NCBI RefSeq assembly: GCF_027579695.1
Contig: NC_083577.1
Location: forward strand, 31,175,198 to 31,239,197
DNA length: 64,000 bases
Reading direction: 5' to 3'
Source: Neoarius graeffei
Lineage: Eukaryota; Chordata; Actinopteri; Siluriformes; Ariidae
Part shown: piece by piece, positions 34,249 to 46,298 of the stretch
Numbering within the stretch: position 1 is the stretch's first letter
Layout: the number at the start of each line of letters is the position of its first letter
Notes under the pieces: model-generated
Databases searched by the model: none
Seen by the model: the letters and a program-made list of their open reading frames with translations, nothing else
Told to the model about the DNA's origin: nothing
Made by a program: the position numbers and the translations under genes

Positions 34249-35229
34249 ACTTTCATGTCTCAAGATCTGAAATATTAAATTGCAAATTTGCAGAACACTG
34301 CAACACTATTACACTGTTAACCCCAAAGTTCATTCTATGCAAACAGTTTGAGTAAATACCACTTTTAAAGATTAGTTTTATTGCATTACTTAAACAGTAT
34401 GAGTATATGAAGAGTATATGAGACAGTCATTGGGTGTACTCATTTTTGTAATTTAAACAAACTTAAACTATCATGTTTTACCTCAGGCCACAGTGCTGCC
34501 CTGTTGTGATTGGCTCAAAACTCAAGACAAGTCTGTGCTTGTCCATTGACGGCCACAGAGGAAGTTGTGCCATTTTCTAATTTACACAGAGCAATTTAAG
34601 GTCTTTGCACTTTGCATGCTCCTTGGACAATATGCCTGCATTTTTCTGTTTTTAACAATGAGGTAAAATCTCTTGCGATGGTAATCTCGTCAAGATGGCA
34701 GCAGTTACACTTCGGTTAAACAGCAAAAAGAAACACACAATACTAGTAACAAAACAATGCTAACTGCTAGAGTAAAAAAGTGGCTATGAACAGACAAAAG
34801 CACATATCACGTATCATATTACAGCAGGAACAAGCAGTAGTAACATCCATGACCTTACGCTTAAAGCTCGACAAAGGAAAAACTTGACAGCAAGCTAATT
34901 AGCATTTGTTACCGGCTACAGTCAGTACTCGGCACGTTAAAAGTGGGTCAACATTGTAATGACATAACGTTATTGTACAAGCAATGCTTATTTAATGGTA
35001 ACAAACTTAAGCCCTATATGTTGAAATTCCTATCTTATTCATTCGTTAATTTATCACACAGTCTTACCTCAGTCAACTTCTTCCCTCCTTCTGTGAAAAT
35101 TCAACGTCTCCGATGTGGACACAAGTGGGCGGGGGATGCGTTTGATTAAGTCTCCTGGTTGGCTGGTGATAGATTGGTGTCATTATAGCACGTTGGAGCG
35201 GTTCATGCCAGGCTCGAGTCCAATCCGCA

Positions 35230-35750
35230 CACGGTAAAGTAATTTGTTCAACCTTACAATACCAATCTGTAGAACTAGTACATTTCAGGCCTCTTACTTT
35301 AATCGTATTGTTAAATTATGGAACTTCACTTGCTCTGTAATACCTTCTTCAAGTTTTGTAAGTCTAGGTGCTTTTCAGCAATCTGTTCGCAAACTATTAT
35401 TTGACCGCCTGATAACTACTTTTGATATAGACTGGCCCTGCACATGGTCACTAATTAGCTCGTGCCCGTGCCACGGCATTTAATTTGTTTATATTTTCAC
35501 ATTAGTTGTAATTAGTTTTTTTTTCTCTTTCTTCCTTTTTATAATTCTTAATTTCCAGGGCGGTGCCTCGCATGAGTCTTTTGTCCCGTTCACGCCTTCC
35601 CTTTTGGGTGTATTTTTCTTTTCCTTTAAGTATTATTATTATTATTATTTGTTTGTTTGTTTTTTGTTTTGTTTTATTGTTACATTGTAAATATGTTTTA
35701 AAACCCAATAAAGCTGTTAAAATAAAAAAATAAAATAAAAAATAATCCAC
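35230..35750 (+). mobile_element. Non-LTR retrotransposon 3' fragment with A-rich tail
   Basis: An ORF segment at 35270-35483 (SYFNRIVKLWNF, then CTWSLISSCPCHGI) looks like the C-terminus of a LINE polyprotein. It is followed by a 3' UTR with CAATAAAGCTG and a tail of TAAAATAAAAAATAA type. The start is not sharply defined and no target duplication was found. Confidence 0.6.
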
Positions 35751-36124
35751 CACTGATGAGTTGCCCAATAAGAATCCAGAATGTCATCAAAAGACATATT
35801 TTTTTCTCAATAGACGCAGGTGATGTTAAAGCCTATTGGCAATCATGAGGCAGACTACAAAACCGCAAAACTGCAGGGCATCAAGGCCACTGTGGCCTTA
35901 TGGCAGATATTTTTTTTCCAAGGGCACAAGGCCAAATTGAGAGGGCACGAGGGCCATGGCCCTTGTGGCCCTCGTGAAATTCCTGCCCTGGTGGTGAGAG
36001 AGGACATGAAAGTGGCAGGTGTGGTAGAAAAGGATGCAGAAGACAGGAAGCAATGGAGACAAAATATCTGCTGTGGCGACCCCTAATCGGGAGCAGCCAA
36101 AAGAAGAAGAATAGAGGCAGAAGA

Positions 36125-36611
36125 AAGACAACTTATATTGATATTTTACTGTAAGACACTGGACATAAAGATGTAGGATGTCTGGAGAGATCAATGGAAG
36201 ATTGTGGAAACTGGGTGAGTATTGTTGCTGGAGTTCAATCGAGAGGTCGAGATAGGTGAGGTCATCCACTCTTGCTGGAGATATTTGTGAAAAACCTACT
36301 TTGTGCCAGAATACATGCTTGTAAGGATGACCTGCAAATTTATTTTAACTCATAGAATTGTAGTTAAACCATAGTAATGACCTCTGCATAAATCAGTTAC
36401 CATACATATTTAAACGAGTGATTGTTCTGTGCATGTTTCTCTGCATAATAATAATAGACATCCAATGATCTTTTGTAATTACTTAATATTCTCCAGGCTA
36501 CCCCCAAAGGTACAGTATATCACATGGAGTAATGCATGTATAATACCGCTTTTTCATGATGTACATTTGGTTAACAATATTTTGGAATAGATTCTTACAA
36601 GTGACCCCTGC
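36125..36611. other. No gene recognised
   Basis: AT-rich; no gene seen before the LTR element. Confidence 0.45.
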
Positions 36612-36624
36612 ATGTATGTAGGTA

Positions 36625-36720
36625 TCATGCCGCCATCTTGTCAGAACTACAATTCCCAGGCAACTTCCGCGTGACCTACGTCACGTGTGGGCGGGATCAT
36701 CTACATCAGTCTGCCATGCG
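36625..36720 (+). promoter_or_regulatory. GC-rich promoter-like block in the LTR
   Basis: GCCGCCATCTTG (YY1-type), ACTACAATTCCCAGG (ZNF143-type), TACGTCACGTG (CRE/E-box) and GGGCGGG (GC box) lie within 100 bp. These are typical of constitutive CpG promoters and are unusual at the very start of an LTR. A downstream GTGACGTCACG lies at 36949-36959. Confidence 0.5.
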
Positions 36721-37801
36721 TGCATAAGTCCGGGCGGAAGTTCCTCTCTTTGTCTCTCGTGTCCGGATTCCCAGGAATCTAGACGCACAGAAGAGATGCT
36801 CTCCACCAAAAAGACGTCTTTTTCTTTCTTTCTTGCAAGATCCATCACTCAGCATGATTTTCTTTCTTACCCTTGGCCAAGGTAAACTCTAGAATAGCGC
36901 GATCTTTAAACTCAACCTGAGTTACAACCGGTTTATTCGTATTAGAAGTGACGTCACGACTGCAGCCCAGGCAGTTAAAAGTTGAGAAGCGATTGAATCC
37001 TTTTTAATTCACAAGCACTGTGCACCTTATTCTGATCAGAGACTTTTCCTCTCGAACGCTGAGGTTCGGACCAAGAATCCTCTGCTTTCCACGGGAACCA
37101 CCCAAGTGCTCCGCTGGACCCGAAAGTTTTCTACGCCTCCATCGTGAGCGGCTCACGTGCTCCAACAGTGAGGCCCGGAACTACACCGGCGAACATCTTC
37201 ATATCTTGCTAAAGGCAGGATTAAGTAAGATTTTGGCATTTGGGCATAATTAAGATAGTCTTAGGAATTTGCTTTTATTTGAAATGGTGTGAATTTAAAC
37301 CCAGGTTTATTCATTACACTGTTAGACACGCAGCATGTTGAATTGTTCTGTTCTATGTTCTCTCAATTGTTTTAATAGGTTGTGCATGCTCCTCTCTGAC
37401 TAACACTTTAATTTCCTTATCATACATTTTGACCTTATCAAGGTTTCAGTGAGTTTGGTAATGTTATGAGTGTGGAATCTTTTTGTTACTGAGAAAACAC
37501 GTGCTCAACAGGCCTGACCAGGCCTGATACACTTTAGACAGCTTCCCTTTGTCTTTAGCAACACGTGCTCAGTAGGCCTCACCAGGCCTAACAAACACAC
37601 TTTAGCTAGGCCATAGGGCCTGTCACAAACACACACTAGCAACACAAGGCTAATCTAGGCCTCCACCACGTGTAGTTAGCTACACGAGGCTAAACACATG
37701 GTCAAGTCCCTCCCACACACACAAGCACACATTAGCAACAGAGCTAATCCTTTGTTCTATTTAGATAACATTCCTTTGTTTGAGCTAGCAACAAGCTAGG
37801 C

Positions 37802-37910
<109 letters not shown>

Positions 37911-38135
37911 CACTGCTTGTATATATTGATTTATTATTATTATCTTTGTATAATAAATTCATTTATTAAACAAACTGTGTTTTATTTGTGTGAACAATAT
38001 CTGAAGTCCCCAATCCCTCAAAGAATTCAAAAGGGTGCATATAAAAGTTATGTAATGTGGTAAGTGATTGTAATAATTTGGAAATGTACCATAATCTAGC
38101 TGTTTGGTAATTTATCCAGGATTAATGGTACGATT

Positions 38136-38226
38136 CACTAAATGATTCATTGAACGATTCACTGAATGATTCACTGAATGATTCACTGAATGATTCATTG
38201 AACGATTCACTGAATGATTCACTTCA
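38136..38226. repeat. Tandem GAATGATTCACT repeats in the LTR
   Basis: Several 12-bp units with ATTCACTGAATG/ATTCATTGAACG variation. A shorter version recurs in the partial second LTR (about 38808-38848). Confidence 0.9.
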
Positions 38227-39190
38227 AATGAGACTGATTCTATGGTATGATTCAATTCAAATGAGTCAAAGTAAACGATTCAATGGGATTGATTCATTTT
38301 AATTATTAACCTTCAAATTTAATGAGACTGATTTAATGAGATTGATCACTTAATTTCAATAATTAACTGATTGCACCCACAGTAAATTGGTGCCCCGTGT
38401 GAGGCGATTGGTTTGTTGACTTCTGGAATATTGTTCAACAACAAATAAACTATCAGTTTAATTCAGCAACTGCCAAGGTATAACACAGGTGACTTTAATG
38501 GTGAATCATTAACAGTGGGTTAATCACAGAACTGAAATTCAGCTGTCAACCACAGTTAGCTGATAAACTGGTTTAATTGATTAGTACATTAGAGTAATAT
38601 CTAATCCAAGTACTTAGTTAATATTATTAATAATAATCATTATTGTTAACTAATATTATTAATTGAGCTAATTAATACAAGTGAAACATTAGTGAAAAAC
38701 AAAGTAGCTAAGAAACCTCCTCTCTCTTTTCGACGTTGTAGGCGATTTAGGCCAAGTCCCGGAGGATAGGAGAAATTACTTCTGTGATCTGGACCAAAAG
38801 GCTCGCTTCACTGAATGATTCATTGAACGATTCACTGAATGATTCACTTCACTTCAAATGAGACTGATTCTATGATATGATTCAATTCAAATGAGTCAAA
38901 GTAAACGATTCAATGGGATTGATTCATTTTAATTATTAACCTTCAAATTTAATGAGACTGATTTAATGAGATTGATCACTTAATTTCAATAATTAACTGA
39001 TTGCACCCACAATGTAACTAATAGTTTCAATGAAAATGCAGAGAACTCACTGAAGATATAGAGAGCATGCATGTGACGTCACGAGGCCATGTGATATTTG
39101 TTTATTTGCCATCTTGGACGGCATGGCCACGCATAGAACTTAGACGAACCCGTTCTAATTATCAAGTGTGTGGGAGTAGATCTTTCGAGA

Positions 39191-39368
39191 ATGGTTATAT
39201 CTTGTTCAGCATTTGGTTGTACCAATAGACAGGGCCAAAAGGAGGGCCTGTCATTTTATAGATTCCCCACAGGCGAGGAGAGACGCGCAAAATGGGTGTC
39301 CGCTGTGCGAAGAGAAAACTGGTACCCCAGTTCTACCAGCCGAATTTGTAGTGAACACTTCATATCAG
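39191..39368 (+). pseudogene. THAP-domain first exon
   Basis: MVISCSAFGCTNR opens a THAP zinc finger: C-x4-C, then LSFYRFP, the invariant Trp in AKWVSAV, and ICSEHF (C-x2-H). Exon end CATATCAG is followed by donor GTAGGT. THAP domains bind DNA and sit at the N-terminus of several transposase groups and host factors. The exon is intact, but its intron would have to cross the opposing exon, and no downstream THAP-protein exon is seen in the next kilobases. Taken as a transposon relic rather than a host gene. Confidence 0.7.
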
Positions 39369-39576
39369 GTAGGTGTAATCTTCTAATTCAATACTCCTAG
39401 TTGATTTTTGGATTGAATGATAACTGCATAGTCAGTGATTTGTGATTTTTTTTTCAGACAAAAACATACATATTTACAACCCTGTCATTATCTGGAACTG
39501 GGTTTAGATTTCAAACATTCTTACGATAAAACGTCCTGCATAGTCTCTTTATGATAAACGTCTTAATGCCACTTAC

Positions 39577-39960
39577 CCGTGAGGTTATCAAGTAGACATT
39601 CTTCTTCGGAACCTTCCAGAGGTATAGTTCGGATACCCATCCCGCAACAAAATATTTATAAGCTTCCAGGCTCTTGTAAGCTTTGACGGCTTTGCCAGTG
39701 TAACACGATTCACGATTAACAAGAAAATTGTAAATGTCGTGGTAGGCCAGATCGGGCAAATCGCCGGCACCGCAGCTCCGAATTTCCCTGAACAAGGATT
39801 GCGGCAAGTTGTACGGATCTGCAATCCCCAACCTGGAACACTTTTCCATGTAACGTTGCCTCACGTCACCTTCAAGATGCTGAACAAACTTAGACAAGTT
39901 ATCGCGCGATGTAGATGGGGTATTTTCCGAATTTTCTTGGGGATTACTCCCTGGATCCAT
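39577..39960 (-). pseudogene. First exon of a YqaJ/SWIM-type transposon protein
   Basis: A 128-codon open exon from MDPGSNPQ to LITSR with donor GTAAGT (39576 downward). The segment AYKSLEAYKYFVAGWV is shared, as far as I recall, with multicopy fish proteins that continue with a SWIM zinc finger and a YqaJ-like nuclease domain. No domain of known function lies in this exon itself. Later exons are missing, replaced by the THAP exon on the opposite strand. Confidence 0.5.
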
Positions 39961-40046
39961 TACGCTCGCACAAGGTAAACAATCCTGAAGTCGTCCAATA
40001 TGGCGGAGTAAACGCGGACGGGTCACGTGACTGCACATCCTCTATA

Positions 40047-41200
40047 GGTACATCTGATTTAAGAAAAAAAAAAAACCACCAGATGTGTGCATGATGTTAT
40101 GTAGAAATAATGAAGTCTAGAATTGAATCATTGTTGAGTAATTTATCTCAAACAAACAAAAAAAATTTACTATTTGAAAATGCTTGAAGAAATTTTTCTG
40201 TTAACCATTGCTTAGATTTTTGGGTCATGATGGTCACAGGTAGATGTTTAAATAGGAAAAATTCAAACATTTATTTAAAATTTTTCTGATCAGCAACTCT
40301 GGTCTGTCTCACAAAATAAGTGTGATCAAAACGTGCATGGCATATACTGGTCTGCAAAGTAGGGTACAATCTTGTTCCCCAATTTTGTGCTAGTACAGGT
40401 TATTCAAAGCACCAGATCTGGACTCTGAAACATAGCTTTTTCAGAATAATCCATCACTAACATGGCCATTTTAACAGCTATTTTTGATGTATAGTTGTGG
40501 AGAGAGGGCGGATTGTAATGGTTTCTCAATAGCAAGCATATTACCCAGGTGGTTTCCATTTATTAGAGACCTTATTCATCTTTGTTTTACTTGCAAATGG
40601 GCAGCATATGGAACATGTACAGTATTCAGCTGTTCATCATTTTACCAAATGAAAGTTTATTTCACATTGCAGAGCAGCCATTAAATAAAACCAAATCACT
40701 GACAGTTGCTATAATGTTTTTGCAAAACTTTCTATTTATTTTTTCCCCGAAGAACAAATGTTCATGTCTGTTGCTGTGATTGAGGTACAAGCAGATGGTT
40801 AAGGAAGATAAATTGGGCAAATGCATGACCAGACAAAACAAACAAACAAAAAAACAAACAAAAACACAAGAAGATAAAGCAAGTTAACTAGATTAAAGAA
40901 ACACAGCTTAGACTTATATATGCACGACTTCACAAAAAAAAAGAATTGAATGAGAATAAAGGCACTGAAATGACACAATTTGAACAGACTGGCCAATCAT
41001 GGATGCCTTTGCTAATGGTAATATATCAAATAAAATTAAAATTGACATAAAAACAAAGATTATCAAGGACCAAGATGAAAACAATGCTGAAATCAACCAC
41101 GCCAGGAGAAACTACAGTTAGTGTATTTTAGACATAGAATTTAACAGCTTTGTTGGCAACACTTAGGCCATTAGCTTCATCCCTCTGTATGTGTGTGAGG

Positions 41201-41232
<32 letters not shown>

Positions 41233-41645
41233 TTCATCACACTCTTACCTTCAGTTGGCAACTCCACCTACTGAAAACATCTGGAGCCGGTTAACAATGT
41301 TAACAATGATGGATGGGAAAATACAGCACAGGAGCTGGAGAAGGCAGGAAGGAGATAGAAGCACAGCAAAGGCAAAGAAAATACTCATGATAAGTACACC
41401 AGAAAAACATGCAATTGTATGATTAAAGAAATCAGTTCACTTAATACACAAGATGTGTCTTTCAGGTCAGAAACTGTGGCATTCAATGACATCCTTTATG
41501 ATAAATGAAGTGTGATAAATTATTCCAGGATATTGGCTATGAACTGAAACAATGGCATAGATTAATGTGCTTACTGAGAGCGTTTATCTAAGGTTGTGTA
41601 CATGTTGCTCAGTTGTTATATTTTGTCAGCTCTGTGTTGCTGTAC
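40047..41645. other. No gene recognised
   Basis: AT-rich sequence with a small (AAT)n microsatellite at about 41198-41232. No domain-bearing ORF. Confidence 0.5.
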
Positions 41646-42035
41646 AGTGGTGTAGTGGTTAGCATGGTCACCTCACAGCAAGAAGGTTCTGGATTCGAAC
41701 CCAGCAGCCAGCAAGGGCCTTTCTGTGTGGAGTTTGCATGTTCTCCCCATGTCTGCATGGGTTTCCTCTGGGTGCTCCGGTTTCTCCCACAGTCCAAAAA
41801 CATGTGGTTAGGTTAATATGGGACAGCCTTGGGCTGAGGTGCCCTTGAGCAAGGCACCTAACTCCCAACTGCTCCCCAGGCGCTATTAGCATGGCTGCCC
41901 ACTGCTCTGGGTATGTGTGTGTGTGTGTGCTCATTGCTCATGTGTGTGTGCATGTGTGTGTTCACTGCTTCAGATGGGTTAAATACAGAGAGGAAATTTC
42001 ACAAGTGTGTGATAAATAAAGCTGTGCTTTCTTTT
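41646..42035 (+). mobile_element. V-SINE variant with a different 3' tail
   Basis: The head (CAGTGGTGTAGTGGTTAGCA) and centre (GTGCTCCGGTTTCTCCCACA) are V-SINE. After GGTTAGGTTAATATGGGACA the tail is unlike the other copies: TGCCCTTGAGCAAGGCACCT, TGGCTGCCCACTGCTCTGGG, GGGTTAAATACAGAGAGGAA. It ends near ATAAATAAAGCTGTGC. A modular SINE with an alternative 3' part. Confidence 0.8.
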
Positions 42036-42153
42036 CTTTCTGAATCATTCATGACAATAGAGTTACCCAAACCTGGCTAAGTAAGGTGTTTGTACCTATA
42101 GACTGTTACTGTTGTCAGTAAATCAGACTGGAAAGGGAATAAATTATACATTA

Positions 42154-42645
42154 TGGTATATGGCCAAAACCTAACCATCCACACCCATATGTGGTTCTCC
42201 CCCAAACTGTTGCCACAAAGTTGGAAGCACACAATTGTATAGAATGTCTTTGAATGCTGTAGCAATATAATTTCCCTTCAGTGGAACTAAGAGACCCAAA
42301 CCTGTTCCAGCATGACAATGCTGCTGTGCACAAAGCAAGCTCCATGAAGGCATGGTTTGCCAAGGTTGGAGTGGAGGAACGCAAGCGTCCTTCACAGAGC
42401 CCTGACCTCAACCCCACTGAACATCTTTGGGATGAACTGAAATACTGATTGCACCCCAGACCTCTTCACTCAACATCACTGCTTGACCTCAATAATGCTC
42501 TTGTGGTTAAATGATCACAAATTCCCAAAGCCACATTAGAAAATCTAGTGGAAAGCCTTCCCAGAAGAGTGGAGATTATTATAACAGTAAAGGAAGAAGT
42601 AAACCTGAAATGGGATAGTCAACAAATACATTTTCCCATAGAGTG
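42154..42645 (+). mobile_element. Tc1-derived non-autonomous element with transposase C-terminal relic
   Basis: The sequence encodes, with stops, the C-terminal third of a Tc1 transposase: FQHDNAAVHKASSM (second Asp block), SQSPDLNPTEHLWDELK (Glu block) and LENLVESLPRRVE. The flanks ATGGCCAAAA and CATAGAGTGTA are remnants of the family's inverted ends. The N-terminal DNA-binding region is missing. Confidence 0.8.
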
Positions 42646-43061
42646 TATGTAAAATATTATGTGTTTCAAAGCAATTTGTTTGGAACATTACTGATTTTAA
42701 AAATAAATAAATAAATAAATAAAAATTGGTGTACTGGTGAGCTTAGCAATAGCAAAATCCTCATAGCAGATGACTATGAAAATCCTTTCAGTCCCAAAGA
42801 TCAGATCAAGTTGGATAACATTATCCAGGACAAAGAAGTGTCAAAACACACCATCACAAATATTTGGACTTTGCTGTAACCGCCATTAATTTATTTGTAG
42901 TTAGGATGACAGTGAATGCTAGATATCAGAGATTTGATCACAAGCATTTGGTCAGAGGTGAAAGTTTGGTATAGAGTTCATATACAGTATATGAATGGCT
43001 AAATGTTTTGTCCATTTCTTTAAGTAAGTAAATGCACTCAAACACACATGCATATAAACAC

Positions 43062-43092
<31 letters not shown>

Positions 43093-44237
43093 TGGGACTT
43101 TTGGCTTTACAAAGTTACACTCCCTGACAGTGACTAAGAAGCAGGGAATGCAACTAAAAACACATTTGATTTTTCCCAGAACATCTCAAAAGATACTTCC
43201 CAAATTATTTCATTTGTTATTTTTACTGACTTGATTCTAACCAGTTAATGGTTCAATTTCCAAGTAATAAGCACTGAACAATGCTTAACCTTGGTAGTCA
43301 CGAAGTCAGCGCAGCTAAACGGGTATTTTAGATACAAATGAGCATATGTGTCTAATATAAAATATAGCACTAAAATGAGGAAGGAATCTGACAGATCGCC
43401 TTTGACACCTGTGTAAAAACAGGAAAACAGGACAGAGCTGGAGGAAAAGAGTGCACAGAGGAAGTAGAGGTGAGCCAGGTGGGAGACTAATGCCCTCACA
43501 GTTCCATACACGCAGTCTCCTGACCCTACTGTGAATTAATTTTGACACCTCAATGCACCCAGCATCTTATTGAAGACATTTGTGACAGCTTGTGCCATTT
43601 TCTCCAGGTAGAGTCTGACAGTGTCATGACTTAGTGACATTACCATCAGTCAAATAAAGGCTGAAAAAAGATCATACACTCCTTCTGCTTATTTTCTCTG
43701 TAGTGATTTTCTTTCTGTTCAAAATGTATTTAGTTTCTTTGTTTACAGCTTTTAGACGTCCCATAGGAAGGAATATTTGCTTATTAAAATATTCATTTGC
43801 TGTAAAATGTGATTTGTGTAGTAAAAACTACTGGGCATTTTATACATGAATGCACCTTAAATGTTCTCTGACCTTGATCTATTTTATTGGATTTTATTTA
43901 AAATCCCTTTGGCCATATCATATATGTAACCAAACAGGGCAAGCTGCAAGCTAATTTAATAAGATACAGGCCAAGTATTTTTTTTTCTTTGATAAAACCT
44001 TACAATAATGTTACGGCATTTACATGTTACACATAAAGTGGAATATATATATATATTGTGTGAAATATTAAGAACAGAATCAGTGGGATAATTTTCAGGT
44101 AAGGCTTCAATTCCCTATACATACAGTATGTATTGTCTTTTTTCCACATGGGATAATTTGCACATTACTTTATTTAAAGGAGACATATTATATCCCTTTG
44201 CAATTATTTATATTATTCTCTGAGATGTTTTGTAACG
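42646..44237. other. No gene recognised
   Basis: Intergenic; contains a (CA)n microsatellite at about 43060-43090. No domain-bearing ORF. Confidence 0.5.
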
Positions 44238-44626
44238 GGTGGCTTGGTGGTGTAGTGGTTAGCGTTGTCGCCTCACAGCAAGAAGGTCCGGGTTCGAGCC
44301 CTGTGGCTGGCGAGGGCCTTTCTGTGTGGTGTTTGCATGTTCTCCCCGTGTCCGCGTGGGTTTCCTCCGGGTGCTCCAGTTTCCCCCACAGTCCAAAGAC
44401 ATGCAGGTTAGGTTACCTGGTGACTCTAAATTGACCGTAGGTGTGAATGTGAGTGTGAATGGTTGTTTGTGTCTATGTGTCAGCCCTGTGATGACCTGGC
44501 GACTTGTCCAGGGTGTACCCTGCCTTTCGCCCGTAGTCAGCTGGGATAGGCTCCAGCTTGCCTGCGACCCTGTAGAACAGGATAACGCGGCTAGAGATAA
44601 TGAGATGAGATAATAATAATAATAAA
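44238..44626 (+). mobile_element. V-SINE, full length
   Basis: GGTGGCTTGGTGGTGTAGTG to ATAATGAGATGAG followed by an AAT run. Box B GGTTCGAGCCC and the conserved centre are intact. Confidence 0.95.
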
Positions 44627-46211
44627 TAGTAGTAATCTCCATGGTCTCAAAACATATAAGAGTCTGTGCATTCTTGATTAAAACCTGTTTTTCTGTTTTT
44701 TACCTTTCTCTTTTAGAGCATGTCATATGAAATTACTTTTCTCTCTTATGTCTCCCCTCACTCACTGGCTGACTTCCCTAGACAAGTGCACTACAAAGAG
44801 AATGAGATAATGGTTTGTACGTCCTATGTAGTCCTATGTTAGCATGTAGCAATTTGGAATTTGGCCACTGATTCAAGTCCTCAACCCAGTGCTTGAAGAG
44901 ATTTGACTGACTGAGTAATTGTGAGATGATTTACAACACCTGCAATTGGTCTGTGGGTTTCCTGATCTGCTAAACCAGTGCTGTAAAGGTTAGAAAATCT
45001 GTACCAGTTAAAACAGAAATGATCCATCAAAATGTAATAATTCTCAATAATTTATTGGTTATAGAACTGGTTTCAGGCCCAGACCACGGCCCAGCCCGGA
45101 CCACGGACCACCTATGAGTGTCCTCAGCCCTACACCCATTCTCTCATTTTACTTTCATATTATATGAGTGTTGATAGGATAAAGTGCATCTTACAGACAT
45201 TCAACTATCAAACTTATTGCATTAATTGAATGGCAGTTCCTGTAGCAAGTAGCACCAATAACTCTCGAGAAAATTAGCATACATATTACCTCACCTGTTA
45301 GTATTAGTTAGTGCAAAATAGTCTAAGAAATCTCATCTCATCTCATTATCTCTAGCCGCTTTATCCTTATTTTGTTTAAATAGTCATTTCCCTCATCGGC
45401 AGTTTTGCCATGGACAGTTGGTATTGATTCATTTTTCAGGAGCAATTTCATTGCCAGTCCTGGGTTGCACTGGCCCAGATTCTTAAAGCAGTCAGACACA
45501 AAGTGGTTAGTACAGGCAAACAGGTTTTTGCTCACTGCAGCTGAGACACTGCCACCAAAAATAAAATCACTCAGCTCTTCTGTCGTCTGAGGCTGGGGGT
45601 TGATGTAACAATGTGTCCTATATTATTATTTTATATCATTTATTCTAGTACTTTATAAATTTTATATATTATTGTAATTAAGGATGTAGTTTTCTTTATT
45701 TATATTTTAATATTAAGCTTCATGTAAATTAATTCTGAAAAACTCTTTTGGGAGAATTAATAAAGGTGTATTGTATTGTATTATTGTATCCTGCTCTGTG
45801 CAGCCAACAACAGAGCAGTTCCTGTGCCTGGCTTGCTTTGATATAATGCTAGTGGGTCTGGTACTTGCGAGGAAAAATGTTGCATCCTTTACAATAGCAG
45901 TTGTCAAGTTGTGGGTGGATATACTCAGATGGAGGGTGGTATTATTCTAATGAGTTCCCCTTCTGACATAGAATAGGGAGCCAAAACTGAATAGATTGTT
46001 GGCATGTTTTTTGGCAGCCCAAAATAAAACTAACTGGGTTGCCTTATTTCAGAGTTTGTGGGTTGGTAGGCACTCCAGATACTAAAATGTATGTTCACAA
46101 GCACTAAAAAAAGTGAGGATTTCATAATATGTCTCCTTTAAAATAAATACATCACAACAACTTGCTTCCACCTTTGTGTGGTTATAACTGATTCTTAACT
46201 CATTTTCTTTT
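44627..46211. other. No gene recognised, one tiny SINE tail
   Basis: The only repeat seen is a 37-bp minus-strand V-SINE tail at 45333-45369 (ATCTCATCTCATTATCTCTA...CTTTATCCTT), a severely 5'-truncated copy. The ORF at 45338-45535 lies partly over it and has no domain. Confidence 0.55.
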
Positions 46212-46298
46212 TACTCTGTGGCAGCAAGGGTGTGGTTGAGCTTCAGGTGTGAAAGGCAAGGGGTCAGGTTGAACCAGCAGGTAATGTGTGATGAGGTA

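Larger units (their letters stand above)
33294..35990. mobile_element. hAT element inserted in a LINE
   Basis: CAGGCCTGGAATTTCG at the left is mirrored by GAAATTCCTGCCCTG at the right. The flanks GTGATGAG (33286-33293) and GTGGTGAG (35991-35998) form an 8-bp duplication with one mismatch. The ends carry GCCAAGG/GGCC-rich subterminal repeats. No transposase frame is recognisable. A V-SINE (33888-34248) and a LINE 3' end (about 35230-35750) are nested inside. Confidence 0.88.
33134..36108 (+). mobile_element. 5'-truncated LINE (RT C-terminal region), split by a hAT
   Basis: The two outer pieces (33134-33293 and 35999-36108) together encode the end of a LINE ORF (RWYGHILRRGAEHVGRR, then EDMKVAGV) and a 3' end with GGCGACCCCTAATCGGGAGC and AAGAAGAAG. 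The 16-bp direct repeat GAATAGAGGCAGAAGA flanks the whole (33118-33133 and 36109-36124), so it was one short insertion later opened by the hAT at 33294-35990. Confidence 0.9.
39057..40046. mobile_element. Internally deleted THAP + YqaJ-type two-gene transposon (ISL2EU-like)
   Basis: Two first exons face each other: a THAP exon on plus (39191-39368) and a YqaJ-protein-type exon on minus (39960-39577), each ending in a good splice donor only ~208 bp apart. Both are preceded by CRE/E-box and YY1-like motifs (TGACGTCACG, GCCATCTTGG; CACGTGAC, CCAATATGGCGG). The ends TATAGAG... and ...CTCTATA are short inverted matches. ISL2EU transposons of the PHIS group are known to carry a THAP-DDE transposase plus a YqaJ nuclease gene. 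Exact ends are uncertain. Confidence 0.6.

Noticed and set aside
36625..37260. CpG promoter and first exon of a host gene
   Set aside because: The block is the start of an LTR whose TG...CA ends and 5-bp target duplication are clear.
39191..39368. A host THAP transcription-factor gene
   Set aside because: No further exons are seen and an opposing transposon-type first exon lies 208 bp downstream; the transposon explanation fits better.
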